From assembly GCA_021805275.1 (NCBI GenBank), contig JAJZFQ010000006.1, positions 78,885 to 142,884 on the forward strand: a stretch of 64,000 nt of DNA, read 5' to 3'. The stretch is from Pseudomonadota bacterium (GTDB taxonomy: Bacteria > Pseudomonadota > Gammaproteobacteria > Steroidobacterales > Steroidobacteraceae). This document shows positions 17,253 through 26,718 of the stretch, in pieces (the first letter of the stretch is position 1; each line of letters opens with the position of its first letter). A program made the position numbers and the translations under genes. Under the pieces are notes generated by a model. It was given only the letters and a program-made list of their open reading frames with translations, did not search any database and had not been told where the DNA came from.

Positions 17253-17833
17253 CGGCTCGCTGCGCAGCGCCCCGGCACACGTGGCTCAGGCGGGCGTGCC
17301 CCGACGGCGCACTGCGTCGATCCGCAGCCGACCGTGCGGCAGCCTCGCGGCGAGCGCGCGGTACCGGTCACGACATTGCGCGCCGCGGTCGGCTCCAGGG
17401 CCCGGCGGATCTCCGTCAGGGTCTCCAGAAACGCATCGTCCAGGCCCAACCGTAGTCGCCAGGCGAGCACGTCGGCGTCGAAATAATTCCAGAAGACCGC
17501 ATCGCGCACGCGTGTCCCGACGCGGGTCTTGGGTACCACGAACCCCTTCGCGGCAAGCGTCTTCATGACTTCGCGCAGCACGGTGCGCGAGACGTGGAAT
17601 CGGGCAGCGAGTTCGGCCTCCGCGGGCATCGTGCTGCCCGGGGCGTAGCGTCCCTGCAGGAGTTCGGTGCCGAGAATCGCCGCGATCTGGTCATGGCTGG
17701 AGCGGCCACGCTCCGGGTCGAGCAAGCTGAACCGTGGCACGGGGCGCGGCGCGGCCGCCGGCCGCGGCGTACCGGATTCATCGACCTCGCGATGCTCGCG
17801 TGGGGCCCGATCATGCATGCTTGAAACACCCAC
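17177..17833 (-). pseudogene. GntR/FadR-family regulator lacking most of its effector domain
   Basis: The N-terminal winged helix is complete (SSHDQIAAILGTELLQGRYA, PAEAELAARFHVSRTVLREV, then MKTLAAKGFVVPKTRVGTRV). The FCD ligand domain begins with FLETLTEIRRALEPTAARN but then turns into low-complexity R/G/C/P-rich sequence and overlaps the convergent dehydrogenase gene by 76 bp. In intact relatives the FCD spans about 120 more residues; no frame here restores them. The gene is probably 3'-truncated by a deletion, although DNA binding could remain. It would naturally have regulated the neighbouring hydroxy-acid genes. Start at 17833 or at ATG 17818. Confidence 0.65.
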
Positions 17834-18274
17834 TGATGTGCATAATACGGGTCCGGACGCCGCCGGGCATTGGCCGGACAGCTCGAGTGGGCACCATTCC
17901 CCTCATCTGGTAAGACGCTCGGCAGTCAAAAACCTCCTCGCTCGGCCCGGCTCTCGCCCGTGTGCCCCGGGGAGTGGGCGGTTCCGCGGTGCCGAGCCTC
18001 GCGCGCGCTGAGCCGGGTGCACGGGCAAGCCGTTACAGTGTGCAGCAGTGTCATCGTTCCGCAGCGCTCGGGCGAGCGCGGCCCCATCGACTTGACCGGA
18101 GGCGCGATTGCGATATTTTAATTTCCTCACCCTACCCTCAGCCGAGGCAACGCCCTGATCGACAGGCACCCGCGACGGGACGATCCTCGCCGCAGCAAGG
18201 ACGGCAAGGGGTTTCGGAGTCGAGAACCGTTTGAACCGGATGCGGCGCGCGGCCGGCGCGGCGCCATCCGCTTC
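17834..18274. promoter_or_regulatory. Intergenic region with a promoter for the glucanase gene
   Basis: No gene is seen in these 441 bp between the divergent GntR and glucanase genes. TTGACC at 18092-18097 followed after 16 bp by TATTTT at 18114-18119 is a fair sigma70-type promoter pointing at the gene starting at 18275. Confidence 0.35.
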
Positions 18275-19732
18275 GTGCTGACCGTCGCATGCGCGCTGGC
18301 GGTCCTCGCCGCGGTGCGCGCCCGGGCGGCTGCGCTGCCCACCCTGCCGCTGTCGGGCGCAGCCATCCGCCGGATCGCCGCGCACCCGCAGGGCATGTAC
18401 CTCGACATCGAGCGGCGCACCTTCGAGTATTTCTGGCAGACCACCGATCCGCAGACCGGACTCGCGCCCGATCGTTGGCCCACCCCGGCGCCTTCGAGCA
18501 TCGCCGCGACGGGCTTTGCCCTTACCGCCGAAGTCATCGGCGCCGAGCGCGGCTACGTCTCGCGACGGGCGGCCGCCGAGCGGGTGCGCACGACGCTCGC
18601 CTTCCTGCTGAGCCTGCCGCAGGGTCCGCAGCGCACCGGCGAGGCGGGCTACCACGGCTTCTTCTATCACTTTCTGAACCTGCACACCGGGCTGCGTGCC
18701 CCGCGCAGCGAGCTGTCCACCATCGACACCGCGCTGCTCATGGCCGGGGTGCTCACGGCCGGAGGCTACTTCGACAAACCGACGCCACTCGAGCGGCAGG
18801 TGCGCGCGATGGCCCGCAAGCTGTACCTGCGGGTGGACTGGCGCTGGGCCGAGCCCGGCGGCGACCCGCGCGTCAGCGTCGCCTGGTTTCCGACGACCGG
18901 CTTCGCCCATCTGCGTTGGGCCGGCTACAACGAGGCGTCCCTGTTGTACATCCTCGGCATGGGCTCACCGACGCATCCGCTGCGCGCCGATGCCTGGCGG
19001 GCCTGGACGTCCACCTACGGCTCGGACTGGCGCCACCTCGATGGCCAGACCATGCTCGCCTTCGGCCCGCAGTTCGGCTACCAGTACACGGCCGTGTGGA
19101 TCGACCTGCGGGGCATCGCCGACGAGTTCATGCGCGCGCACGGGGAGACTTACTTCGGCAACGCGCGGCGCGCCACCCGCGCGCAGCGTCAGTACGCGAT
19201 CCGCGACCCGCTCGGCTGGGACGGTTACGGTCCAGATATCTGGGGCCTGACGACCTGCGACGGTCCCGGCGACGTGCGGGCGCCGTTTCGTCACGGCCAG
19301 CGCCGGTTCTACAGTTACGTCGCCCGTGGCATCGCGCCACCGTACGTCGACGACGGCACTCTGGCCCCGACCGCGGTGGTCGGCTCGCTGCCGTTCGACC
19401 CGCGGATCGTCACGCTCGCGACCACCGCGCTGCTGCGCACCTACGGCACGCTGATCTACACGCACTACGGGTTTCTCGATGCATTCAATCCCAGCTTCAC
19501 GGATGCCGCGCTCGCGCGGCACGGGCACGTGGTGCCCGGATTGGGCTGGGTCGACGGCAACTACCTCGGCATCGACCAGGGCCCGATCCTCGCGATGATC
19601 GCCAATGAGTACGGCGGTCTGGTCTGGCGCATCCTGCGGCACGACCCGTACGTCCGCCGCGGTTTGCGCCGCGCCGGCTTCAGGGGCGGCTGGCTGCAGT
19701 CCCCGGCCGGCCGCGCGCGCCACGCACGCTGA
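18275..19732 (+). CDS. Secreted glucoamylase-like / beta-1,2-glucanase family protein (GH144-like)
   Basis: A 485-residue putative glycosidase with an N-terminal hydrophobic signal (LTVACALAVLAAVRARAAA). Family motifs follow in order: RRTFEYFWQTTDP, SIAATGFALTAEVIGAERGY, GFFYHFLNLHTGLR, ELSTIDTALLMAGVLTAGGY, GYNEASLLYILGMGSPTHPL, WGLTTCDGPGDVRAPF, DDGTLAPTAVVGSLPFDPRI and GIDQGPILAMIANEYGGLVW. These match the glucoamylase-like Pfam family that includes GH144 endo-beta-1,2-glucanases. The GTG at 18275 gives a signal lacking the usual basic residues; the frame is open farther upstream, so the true start may be earlier. A GH39-like gene follows, suggesting joint glycan breakdown. Confidence 0.82.
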   Translation: MLTVACALAVLAAVRARAAALPTLPLSGAAIRRIAAHPQGMYLDIERRTFEYFWQTTDPQTGLAPDRWPTPAPSSIAATGFALTAEVIGAERGYVSRRAAAERVRTTLAFLLSLPQGPQRTGEAGYHGFFYHFLNLHTGLRAPRSELSTIDTALLMAGVLTAGGYFDKPTPLERQVRAMARKLYLRVDWRWAEPGGDPRVSVAWFPTTGFAHLRWAGYNEASLLYILGMGSPTHPLRADAWRAWTSTYGSDWRHLDGQTMLAFGPQFGYQYTAVWIDLRGIADEFMRAHGETYFGNARRATRAQRQYAIRDPLGWDGYGPDIWGLTTCDGPGDVRAPFRHGQRRFYSYVARGIAPPYVDDGTLAPTAVVGSLPFDPRIVTLATTALLRTYGTLIYTHYGFLDAFNPSFTDAALARHGHVVPGLGWVDGNYLGIDQGPILAMIANEYGGLVWRILRHDPYVRRGLRRAGFRGGWLQSPAGRARHAR

Positions 19733-19844
19733 GCGTCCTGCGCGTGAGGGGCATGCGCGCCGGCGGGCGGCAAATGCTCTACCATCCCTCTGCCGGGCAT
19801 CACGCGTCACGCTTCAGCCGGCCTGCCGTCCCGGAGAGACAGCC

Positions 19845-21440
19845 ATGAAACGCACACGCCTGTTGGTTCTGCTGATTGCGCTGCTCTGTGGTGTCGACGC
19901 GCACGGCCGGGTGGCGCCGGCGGGCCCGACGCGTGGCGCGGCCACCGAGGTCCTGCACATCGATGCGCGGGCAGCCGGTAGCCCATTGCCGCACTTCTGG
20001 GAACACATGTTCGGCTCGGGCCGGGCGCTGCTCGTGCTGCGCGCGGACTACCAGCGCGATCTGGGCATGATGGCCGCGGCCACCGGCATCCGCTACGTGC
20101 GCTTCCACGGCTTGCTGGACGACCACGTCGGGCTGGCGGACGGACCGGCCGTCCTGTTTTACAACCCGCGCGATGGCAAGGCCGCTGCCCACGCGCCCTA
20201 CAACTTTTCCTACGTCGATCAGATCATGGATGCCCTGCGCGCGCAGGGCGTGCGGCCGTACGTCGAGCTGGACTTCATGCCGAAGTCCCTGGCGAGCAAC
20301 CTGAAGCTGGTGCAGCCGTTCTGGTACCGACCCAACGTCTCGCCGCCGCGCAGCTATGCGGCGTGGGACCGCATGATCAAGGCGCTGGCCCGCCACTTCA
20401 TCGCGCGTTACGGCATCGACGAGGTATCGCGCTGGTATTTCGAGGTCTGGAACGAGCCGAACTTGAGCTTCTGGGGCGGTGTGCCGAAGCAGCGCACCTA
20501 TTTCACGCTCTACGATCAGACCGCCCGCACGCTAAAAAGCGTCAGTGCGCGGCTGCGGGTCGGTGGACCGGCGAGCGCGCAGGCGGCCTGGGTCACGGCA
20601 TTTCTGCGCCACGTCGCCGCCGTGCACGCACCGATCGACTTCGTCAGCACGCACGTCTACGGCAACGACACCGCCGAGCACGTGTTCGGGACCCGCGCCC
20701 ACGTCACGCGGCGCACGATGGTCTGCCGCGCGGTGCGCAAGGTGCACCGGGAGATCGCCCGCTCGGCCTTTCCCCAGCTGCCGCTGATTCTGTCGGAATT
20801 CAACGCCAGCTACAGCAACGAGCCGGATGTGACCGATACTCCCTACATGGGACCGTGGATCGCCACGACGATCCGGCAGTGCGACGGGTTGCTGCAAGCA
20901 ATGAGTTACTGGACCTTCTCGGACGTGTTCGAGGAGGGCGGAGTGATCCGCTCGCCGTTCTACGGCGGCTTCGGACTGATCGCCGAGCACGACATCCCCA
21001 AGGCGTCGTTCAACGCCTTCGCGTTGCTGCACAAGCTCGGCCACGTGCGCCTCGATCCACACGCCCGCTCAGCGCTGATCACGCGGACTCACGCCGGATC
21101 GCTGGTGCTCGCGCTGTGGGACTATTCCCCGCCGGATGGCCGCGGCCCGCGCTACACGCCGCCGCCGGCACATCGCGCCGAGCGCATTTTCGAGATAACG
21201 GTCCAGGGGCTGGCGCCGGCCGCCACGGGGCTGCTGTGGCGCGTCGATGACCGGCACAGCAACGTGCTGGGCGCCTACGACGCCATGGGTCGGCCCGCCT
21301 GGCCGACACCGAAGCAGATTGCCGTGCTGCGCGCGGCGGGCCGGCTCGCGCCACCGCGGACCGTGCACCTGACGGCCGGGCGGATCGAACTCGCCGTGCC
21401 CCAGCACGGCCTGGCATTGCTGCTGCTGCGCCGCAACTGA
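19845..21440 (+). CDS. Secreted glycoside hydrolase family 39 (beta-xylosidase-like)
   Basis: 531 residues from an ATG with GGAGAGA upstream. MKRTRLLVLLIALLCGVDAH is a signal peptide, so the enzyme is periplasmic or exported. A GH39 (beta/alpha)8 barrel is indicated by the acid/base motif WNEPN (E204), the nucleophile motif SEFNAS (E318), IRYVRFHGLLDD and the MSYWTFSDVFEEGG segment. Family members cleave xylosides, iduronides or related glycans; the substrate cannot be told here. It follows the GH144-like gene by 112 bp and is convergent with pyruvate carboxylase, from which only 19 bp separate it. Confidence 0.85.
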   Translation: MKRTRLLVLLIALLCGVDAHGRVAPAGPTRGAATEVLHIDARAAGSPLPHFWEHMFGSGRALLVLRADYQRDLGMMAAATGIRYVRFHGLLDDHVGLADGPAVLFYNPRDGKAAAHAPYNFSYVDQIMDALRAQGVRPYVELDFMPKSLASNLKLVQPFWYRPNVSPPRSYAAWDRMIKALARHFIARYGIDEVSRWYFEVWNEPNLSFWGGVPKQRTYFTLYDQTARTLKSVSARLRVGGPASAQAAWVTAFLRHVAAVHAPIDFVSTHVYGNDTAEHVFGTRAHVTRRTMVCRAVRKVHREIARSAFPQLPLILSEFNASYSNEPDVTDTPYMGPWIATTIRQCDGLLQAMSYWTFSDVFEEGGVIRSPFYGGFGLIAEHDIPKASFNAFALLHKLGHVRLDPHARSALITRTHAGSLVLALWDYSPPDGRGPRYTPPPAHRAERIFEITVQGLAPAATGLLWRVDDRHSNVLGAYDAMGRPAWPTPKQIAVLRAAGRLAPPRTVHLTAGRIELAVPQHGLALLLLRRN

Positions 21441-21459
21441 GCGGCCTGCCGCGGCGCTC

Positions 21460-24400
21460 TCAGCGCAGTACGACCAGCAGATCCTTCGGGTCCACCTGCT
21501 GCCCGGGCGTGACCAGCACCTCGGCGACCTCGCCGTCGATGTCGGCGCGCACCTGGGTCTCCATCTTCATCGCCTCGAGGCTCACCAGCACATCGCCGCG
21601 TGCCACCTTGCGCCCCGGGCTGACGGCGATGGTGGCGACCGTGCCCGGCATCGGCGCGCCGACCTGCCGGGCATCGCCCGGTTCGGCCTTGCGCTGCGGC
21701 GGACGCTTGGCGACCTGGCTGCGGTCCGCCACCCGCAGCGACCGGGGTTGCCCGTTGAGCTCCATGAACACCGTGCGCGTGCCGTCCTCGTGCACTTCGC
21801 TGCAGGCTACGTACCGCACGAACAGCCGCTTGCCGCGCTCCAGGTCGACGCTGATCTCGTCTCCCGGCTCCATACCGTAGAAAAAGACCGAGGTCGGCAG
21901 GATCCCGACGTCGCCGTAGCGCGCCTGTCCGGCGGCGTACTCGAGCCAGACCTTCGGATACATCAGATAAGAGGCGAGATCGTCCTCGCCGACCGTGCGC
22001 GGCGTGGCCTTCTGGATCCTGGCCCGCTCGGCCGCCAGGTCCACCGGCGGCATGGCCGCGCCGGGCCGCTGCTCGAGCGGGCGCTCGCCCTTGAGTACCT
22101 TGCGCTGCAGCGTCGGCGGAAATCCGCCGTAGGGTTGACCGAGATCGCCGTGAAAGAACTGTACGACCGACTCCGGGAACGGCACGTCGATGTCCGGGTC
22201 CAGCACCTGCTGCGGGGTCAGGCCGCTGGTCACCATCAGCAGGGCCATGTCGCCCACGACCTTGGAGCTCGGTGTGACTTTGACGATGTCTCCGAACATC
22301 TGGTTGACGTCCGCATAGGCCTGCGCGACCTGCGGCCAGTGCGCGCTGTCGATGCCGAGCGCGCGGGCCTGCTCGCGCAGGTTGGTATATTGCCCGCCCG
22401 GCATGCCGTGCACGTACACCTCGGAGGCTCCCGAGCGGATCTCGCTCTCGAACGCACAATACAGCCGGCGTACCTGCTCCCAATACGACGACAGCAGACG
22501 CAGGCTCGCCGGGTCGATGCCCGGATCGCGTGGCCCGTGGCGCAGGGCCTCGACGATCGAGCCGAGGTTCGGCTGCGAGGTGAGGCCGCTCATCGCGTCG
22601 ATGGCCCCGTCGATGGCATCGGCCCCGGCCTCCACCGCGGCCAGCACGCTGGCGGCGGCAATGCCGCTGGTGTCATGGGTGTGAAAATGAACCGGCAGGC
22701 CGATTTCCTCCTTCAGCGCCTTGATCAGGGTGAACGCCGCGCGCGGCCGGCACAATCCGGCCATGTCCTTGATGCCGAGTACATGCGCACCGGCGGCCTT
22801 CAGCTCCCGAGCGAGCCGCAGGTAGTAATCGAGCGTGTACTTGCGCTCACCGGGGTCGCTGAGGTTGCCGGTGTAGCAGATCGCCGCCTCGCACAGGCGG
22901 CCGCTTTCGAGCACCGCGTCGATGGCGACGCGCATGTTCTCGACCCAGTTGAGCGAGTCGAAGATGCGGAACACATCGATGCCGCGCTCGGCCGCCCGCT
23001 TGACGAACAAGCGCACCACGTTGTCCGGATAATTGGCGTACCCGACCGCGTTGGCCGAGCGCAGCAGCATCTGCAGCAGCAGATTCGGCATCCGCTCGCG
23101 CAACACCGCCAGGCGCTGCCAGGGATCCTCGTGCAGGAAGCGCATCGCCACATCGAACGTCGCGCCGCCCCAGCACTCCACCGAGAGCAGCTGCGGGGCG
23201 AGACTGGCGTAGTACGGGGCGATCGCCGCCATGTCGATGGTGCGCATGCGCGTGGCGAGCAGCGACTGGTGCGCATCGCGCATGGTGGTATCGGTGAGCA
23301 GTACCCGACGCTCGGCGAGCATCCAGCGGGCGAAGCCTTCCGGGCCCAGCTCCTCGAGCCGCTGCTTGGTGCCCGCCGCCGGCTCGCCAAGCGCCACCGG
23401 CGGCAGCTTCGGCGTCTCGATCCGCTCTGGGCGTGGCCGCGCGCGCGTCTCCGGGTTGCCGTTGACGATGGTCTCGGCGATGTAGGTGAGGATGCGGGTT
23501 GCGCGGTCGCGTTTGCGCGGCCACTGGAACAGCTCCGGTGTCTCATCGATGAACCGGGTCGTGTACGCGCCGTCGGCAAAGCGCGGATGGGTGATCAGCT
23601 GGTCGAGAAAGCGCAGGTTCGTGACCACGCCGCGGATGCGGAACTCCCACAGCGCGCGGTGCATGCGCGCGATGGCCTCCTGGGGCGTCGAGGCCCAGGA
23701 GGTCACCTTCACCAGCAGCGAGTCGTACGAGCGGGTGATGATGGCGCCGGTGTAGGCCGTGCCGGCATCGAGCCGGATGCCGAAGCCTGCCGGGCTGCGA
23801 TAGGCGCTGATCTTGCCGTAGTCGGGGATGAAGTTGTTTTCCGGGTCCTCGGTCGTCACCCGGCACTGCAGCGCATGGGACTGGATGCGGATGTCCTGCT
23901 GAGCCGGCACGCCGCTCTCGGGAGTGCCGAGCCGCGCGCCCTCGGCGATGTGGATCTGTGCCTTGACCAGGTCGATGCCCGTGGCGCACTCGGTGACGGT
24001 GTGCTCGACCTGGATGCGGGGGTTGACCTCGATGAAGTAAAACTGGCCGGTGTCGGCGTCCTGCAGAAACTCCACGGTCCCGGCGTTGCGGTAGCGGGCC
24101 GCACGGCCGATGGCGAGCGCCGCGGCGCAGATCTCGGCGCGCTGCGCCGCGGTGAGAAACACCGCCGGGGCGCGCTCGACCACCTTCTGGTTGCGCCGCT
24201 GCACCGTGCAGTCGCGCTCGAACAGGTGCACCAGCGTGCCGTGCGCGTCGCCGAGGATCTGCACCTCCACGTGCCGCGCCCGGCGCACCAGCTTCTCGAG
24301 ATACACCTCGTCGTTGCCGAAGGCCGCTTTCGCTTCCCGCCGGGCGGGGGGCAGCAGCTCCTGCAGCTGCTGATCGCTCTCGACGACGCGCATGCCGCGC

Positions 24401-24918
24401 CCGCCGCCGCCCCAGCTCGCCTTGAGCATCACCGGATAGCCGATCTGCGCGGCGAGCCGCAGGCACTCGGCCGGCTCCGCCGGCAGCGGCGTGCTCGCCG
24501 GCATCACGGCCACGCCGGCGCGCTCGGCGAGATTGCGCGCCGAGACCTTGTTGCCGAGCAGTCGCATCGTCTGCGGCTCCGGCCCGATGAATACGATGCC
24601 CGCCCGCTCGCAGCCGGCGGCGAAGTCGGGGTTCTCCGAGAGAAAGCCATAACCGGGATGTATCGCATCCACGCGCGCCTCGCGCGCGACGCGCAGGATG
24701 TCCTCGATGTCGAGATACGCCTCGATCGGTCCCTTGCCCTCGCCGACCAGGTACGCCTCGTCCGCCTTGGTGCGATGCAGGGAGAAGCGATCCTCGCGGG
24801 AGTAGATGGCCACCGTGCGCAGTGCAAGCTCGGTGGCGGCGCGCATCACGCGAATGGCGATTTCGCCTCGATTGGCGACCAGAATGCTTCGAATCCTGTG
24901 CGGCATGAGCTCGTTCAC
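21460..24918 (-). CDS. pyc: Pyruvate carboxylase, single polypeptide
   Basis: Biotin-dependent anaplerotic enzyme converting pyruvate, bicarbonate and ATP to oxaloacetate; cytoplasmic. 1152 residues, normal for the fused alpha4 form. Residues 1-450 are biotin carboxylase (ILVANRGEIAIRVMRAA, ATP-grasp segment SWGGGGRGMRVVES, EVNPRIQVEHTVTE). The carboxyltransferase barrel is at about 530-800 (DTTMRDAHQSLLATRMR, HFHTHDTSGIAAASVLAA), followed by the allosteric linker, and the biotinyl domain at the C-terminus carries the attachment site EAMKMET. The start is GTG 24918 or the ATG at 24906. It is divergent from the isoaspartyl peptidase gene with about 60 bp between them. Confidence 0.97.
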   Translation of the reverse strand: MNELMPHRIRSILVANRGEIAIRVMRAATELALRTVAIYSREDRFSLHRTKADEAYLVGEGKGPIEAYLDIEDILRVAREARVDAIHPGYGFLSENPDFAAGCERAGIVFIGPEPQTMRLLGNKVSARNLAERAGVAVMPASTPLPAEPAECLRLAAQIGYPVMLKASWGGGGRGMRVVESDQQLQELLPPARREAKAAFGNDEVYLEKLVRRARHVEVQILGDAHGTLVHLFERDCTVQRRNQKVVERAPAVFLTAAQRAEICAAALAIGRAARYRNAGTVEFLQDADTGQFYFIEVNPRIQVEHTVTECATGIDLVKAQIHIAEGARLGTPESGVPAQQDIRIQSHALQCRVTTEDPENNFIPDYGKISAYRSPAGFGIRLDAGTAYTGAIITRSYDSLLVKVTSWASTPQEAIARMHRALWEFRIRGVVTNLRFLDQLITHPRFADGAYTTRFIDETPELFQWPRKRDRATRILTYIAETIVNGNPETRARPRPERIETPKLPPVALGEPAAGTKQRLEELGPEGFARWMLAERRVLLTDTTMRDAHQSLLATRMRTIDMAAIAPYYASLAPQLLSVECWGGATFDVAMRFLHEDPWQRLAVLRERMPNLLLQMLLRSANAVGYANYPDNVVRLFVKRAAERGIDVFRIFDSLNWVENMRVAIDAVLESGRLCEAAICYTGNLSDPGERKYTLDYYLRLARELKAAGAHVLGIKDMAGLCRPRAAFTLIKALKEEIGLPVHFHTHDTSGIAAASVLAAVEAGADAIDGAIDAMSGLTSQPNLGSIVEALRHGPRDPGIDPASLRLLSSYWEQVRRLYCAFESEIRSGASEVYVHGMPGGQYTNLREQARALGIDSAHWPQVAQAYADVNQMFGDIVKVTPSSKVVGDMALLMVTSGLTPQQVLDPDIDVPFPESVVQFFHGDLGQPYGGFPPTLQRKVLKGERPLEQRPGAAMPPVDLAAERARIQKATPRTVGEDDLASYLMYPKVWLEYAAGQARYGDVGILPTSVFFYGMEPGDEISVDLERGKRLFVRYVACSEVHEDGTRTVFMELNGQPRSLRVADRSQVAKRPPQRKAEPGDARQVGAPMPGTVATIAVSPGRKVARGDVLVSLEAMKMETQVRADIDGEVAEVLVTPGQQVDPKDLLVVLR

Positions 24919-24980
24919 CGGTAAAATCCATCCCGATCATAGCGACTGCGGGCCTCGCGCGCGCGGAGTACTCGTTGCAT

Positions 24981-25886
24981 ATGTATGCCATCGCGATTCA
25001 TGGCGGCGCCGGTGGGCTGCCGGCGCAGGGGCTGTCGGCCGCGAGGCAACAGCGCTACCGCGACGGGCTTGCCGCGGCCCTCGAGCAGGGGTACCAGCAG
25101 CTTGCGCACGGGGCCTCGAGTCTCGAGGCGGTCATCGCGGCCGTGCGCGCCCTTGAGGATGACCCGCTGTTCAACGCCGGACGCGGTGCGGCGCTCACGC
25201 GTGACGGCGGTGCGGAACTCGATGCGGCAGTGATGGACGGCAGCACGCTGCGCGCCGGAGCGGTGGCGGCGGTGCGGCACGTCAAACACCCGATCGAGCT
25301 CGCCCGGCGTGTCATGGAGAAGTCCCGACACGTTCTGCTGGTCGGCTCCGGCGCCGAGGAGTTCGCCCTCGAGGAGGGCGTGGAGCTCGTGCCGAACACG
25401 TACTTCCGGACCGCCGAGCGTCAGGCCGAGTTGGAACAGCTGCGCGCCGGCGGCTCCGTCTCGGAGCTCATCCCCTCGCCGCAGGGCACCGTCGGGGCCG
25501 TGGCGCGCGACGCCGCGGGCAATCTCGCCGCGGCCACCTCCACCGGCGGTATGGCCAACAAGCGGCCGGGCCGGGTGGGGGATTCACCGATTATCGGCGC
25601 CGGCACGTATGCCAAGAACGGCGTATGCGCCGTGTCGGCTACCGGCCATGGCGAGTATTTCATGCGGCTGGTCGCCGGCCATCATGTCTGCGCGTCGGTC
25701 GAGTACCGCGGCGTAAGCTTGGCAGAGGCCGTGCGTGAAACGCTGCACGAGCGGCTGCGTGCGCTCGGCGGCGCCGGCGGCATCATCGCGATCGACACCG
25801 ACGGACGGATCAGCCTCGATTTCACGACCCAGGGGATGTTCCGAGCGGCCCGCGATTCGACCGGCCTGCATCAGATCGCCATTTAA
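24981..25886 (+). CDS. Isoaspartyl peptidase / L-asparaginase (plant type)
   Basis: Ntn-hydrolase that splits beta-aspartyl dipeptides and L-asparagine after autocleavage. 301 residues from ATG 24981 (a TTG at 24975 would add two). The N-terminus MYAIAIHGGAGGLP is characteristic. The self-cleavage site is GT with T170 (SPQGTVGAVARD) as nucleophile; LFNAGRGAALTRDGGAELDA and TSTGGMANKRPGRVGDSPII are conserved substrate-site loops. E. coli IaaA is the closest familiar relative. It is alone on its strand, and its stop codon overlaps that of the next convergent gene. Confidence 0.93.
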   Translation: MYAIAIHGGAGGLPAQGLSAARQQRYRDGLAAALEQGYQQLAHGASSLEAVIAAVRALEDDPLFNAGRGAALTRDGGAELDAAVMDGSTLRAGAVAAVRHVKHPIELARRVMEKSRHVLLVGSGAEEFALEEGVELVPNTYFRTAERQAELEQLRAGGSVSELIPSPQGTVGAVARDAAGNLAAATSTGGMANKRPGRVGDSPIIGAGTYAKNGVCAVSATGHGEYFMRLVAGHHVCASVEYRGVSLAEAVRETLHERLRALGGAGGIIAIDTDGRISLDFTTQGMFRAARDSTGLHQIAI

Positions 25887-26548
25887 TCGGGCTCTTCGTA
25901 TCCACTGCGGCGCAGCGCGGTCGCCGCCTCGGCGGCCAGCAGCCGCACGCCCTGCATCCGCACCCGCAGATGCGCCGCACCGCCCTCGGCGGCGGCCTGC
26001 AGCAACTCGTCCCAGAACTCCGGGGTGTTCAACCAGCGCGGCCGCAGCCACATCCACAGGCGCGCGCCCATCTGGTGAGCGGCGAGAACGCTGTGCTCGG
26101 TGATCCACCGGACGCACAGCGGGTGCATGCCGAGTGCGAGGCGGGCATGGACCGGGTGGCGACGGGCCAGCGACCAGGCGTAGACGAATACCATCTGCGA
26201 GGCGCCGATGGCCTGTGACACGGTGAAAACCGCCCCATAGGTCTCGGGCGGCACGTCGTGGACCTGCGCAGGGTCGAGCCACTGCCAGCGGCGCGGATCG
26301 GACAGTCCGGCATCGAACAGCAGCACCGGGTGAGCGGCAGCGCGGCGGCGCGCGGCGGTGTCGAGCGCCAGCCAGTCCTGCGCGATCTTGAGCACGGCGG
26401 GGTGCGGACAGCCCGCATGGGCCTGCTCGGCGAGCACCTGAAGACAAAAATGGTTCAGCTCCGGGAGGCTGTCGAGGACCGCCCGCTCCGGTGCGGCAAC
26501 CCACTGGCCGGGCCCGCCGCGGGCCTCCCCTGCATGGTCGGACATCAC
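25883..26548 (-). CDS. Conserved-looking protein of unknown function
   Basis: A 221-residue soluble protein rich in Ala, Trp, His and Arg, with no signal peptide or membrane segment and no motif that I recognise. It looks mostly helical (LNHFCLQVLAEQAHAGCPHP, WDELLQAAAEGGAAHLRVRM). Codon use and GC fit the neighbours, so it is probably a real gene. It starts with MMSD at 26548 and ends in a TAA that overlaps, tail to tail, the TAA of the isoaspartyl peptidase gene. Confidence 0.6.
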   Translation of the reverse strand: MMSDHAGEARGGPGQWVAAPERAVLDSLPELNHFCLQVLAEQAHAGCPHPAVLKIAQDWLALDTAARRRAAAHPVLLFDAGLSDPRRWQWLDPAQVHDVPPETYGAVFTVSQAIGASQMVFVYAWSLARRHPVHARLALGMHPLCVRWITEHSVLAAHQMGARLWMWLRPRWLNTPEFWDELLQAAAEGGAAHLRVRMQGVRLLAAEAATALRRSGYEEPD

Positions 26549-26718
26549 GCGTCCTCCGAGCCGCTACTCTGCCGAGGCCGATGGTAGCGCCGTCACCGCC
26601 ACGCGCCATCCCTGCATTTGCATCTTTTTTCGCACATTCGCGCGATTGTGCTTTGCGCGGATTGGTCGACAATGGCGTCCCAAGAGTCGCGGCACACTGT
26701 GGCCGGGAAGGAAGCGGT

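Noticed and set aside
21748..24924. A 1058-residue open frame on the plus strand opposite pyruvate carboxylase
   Set aside because: It mirrors the codon positions of pyc in GC-rich DNA, is full of R/A/H/D low-complexity sequence and has no family motif.
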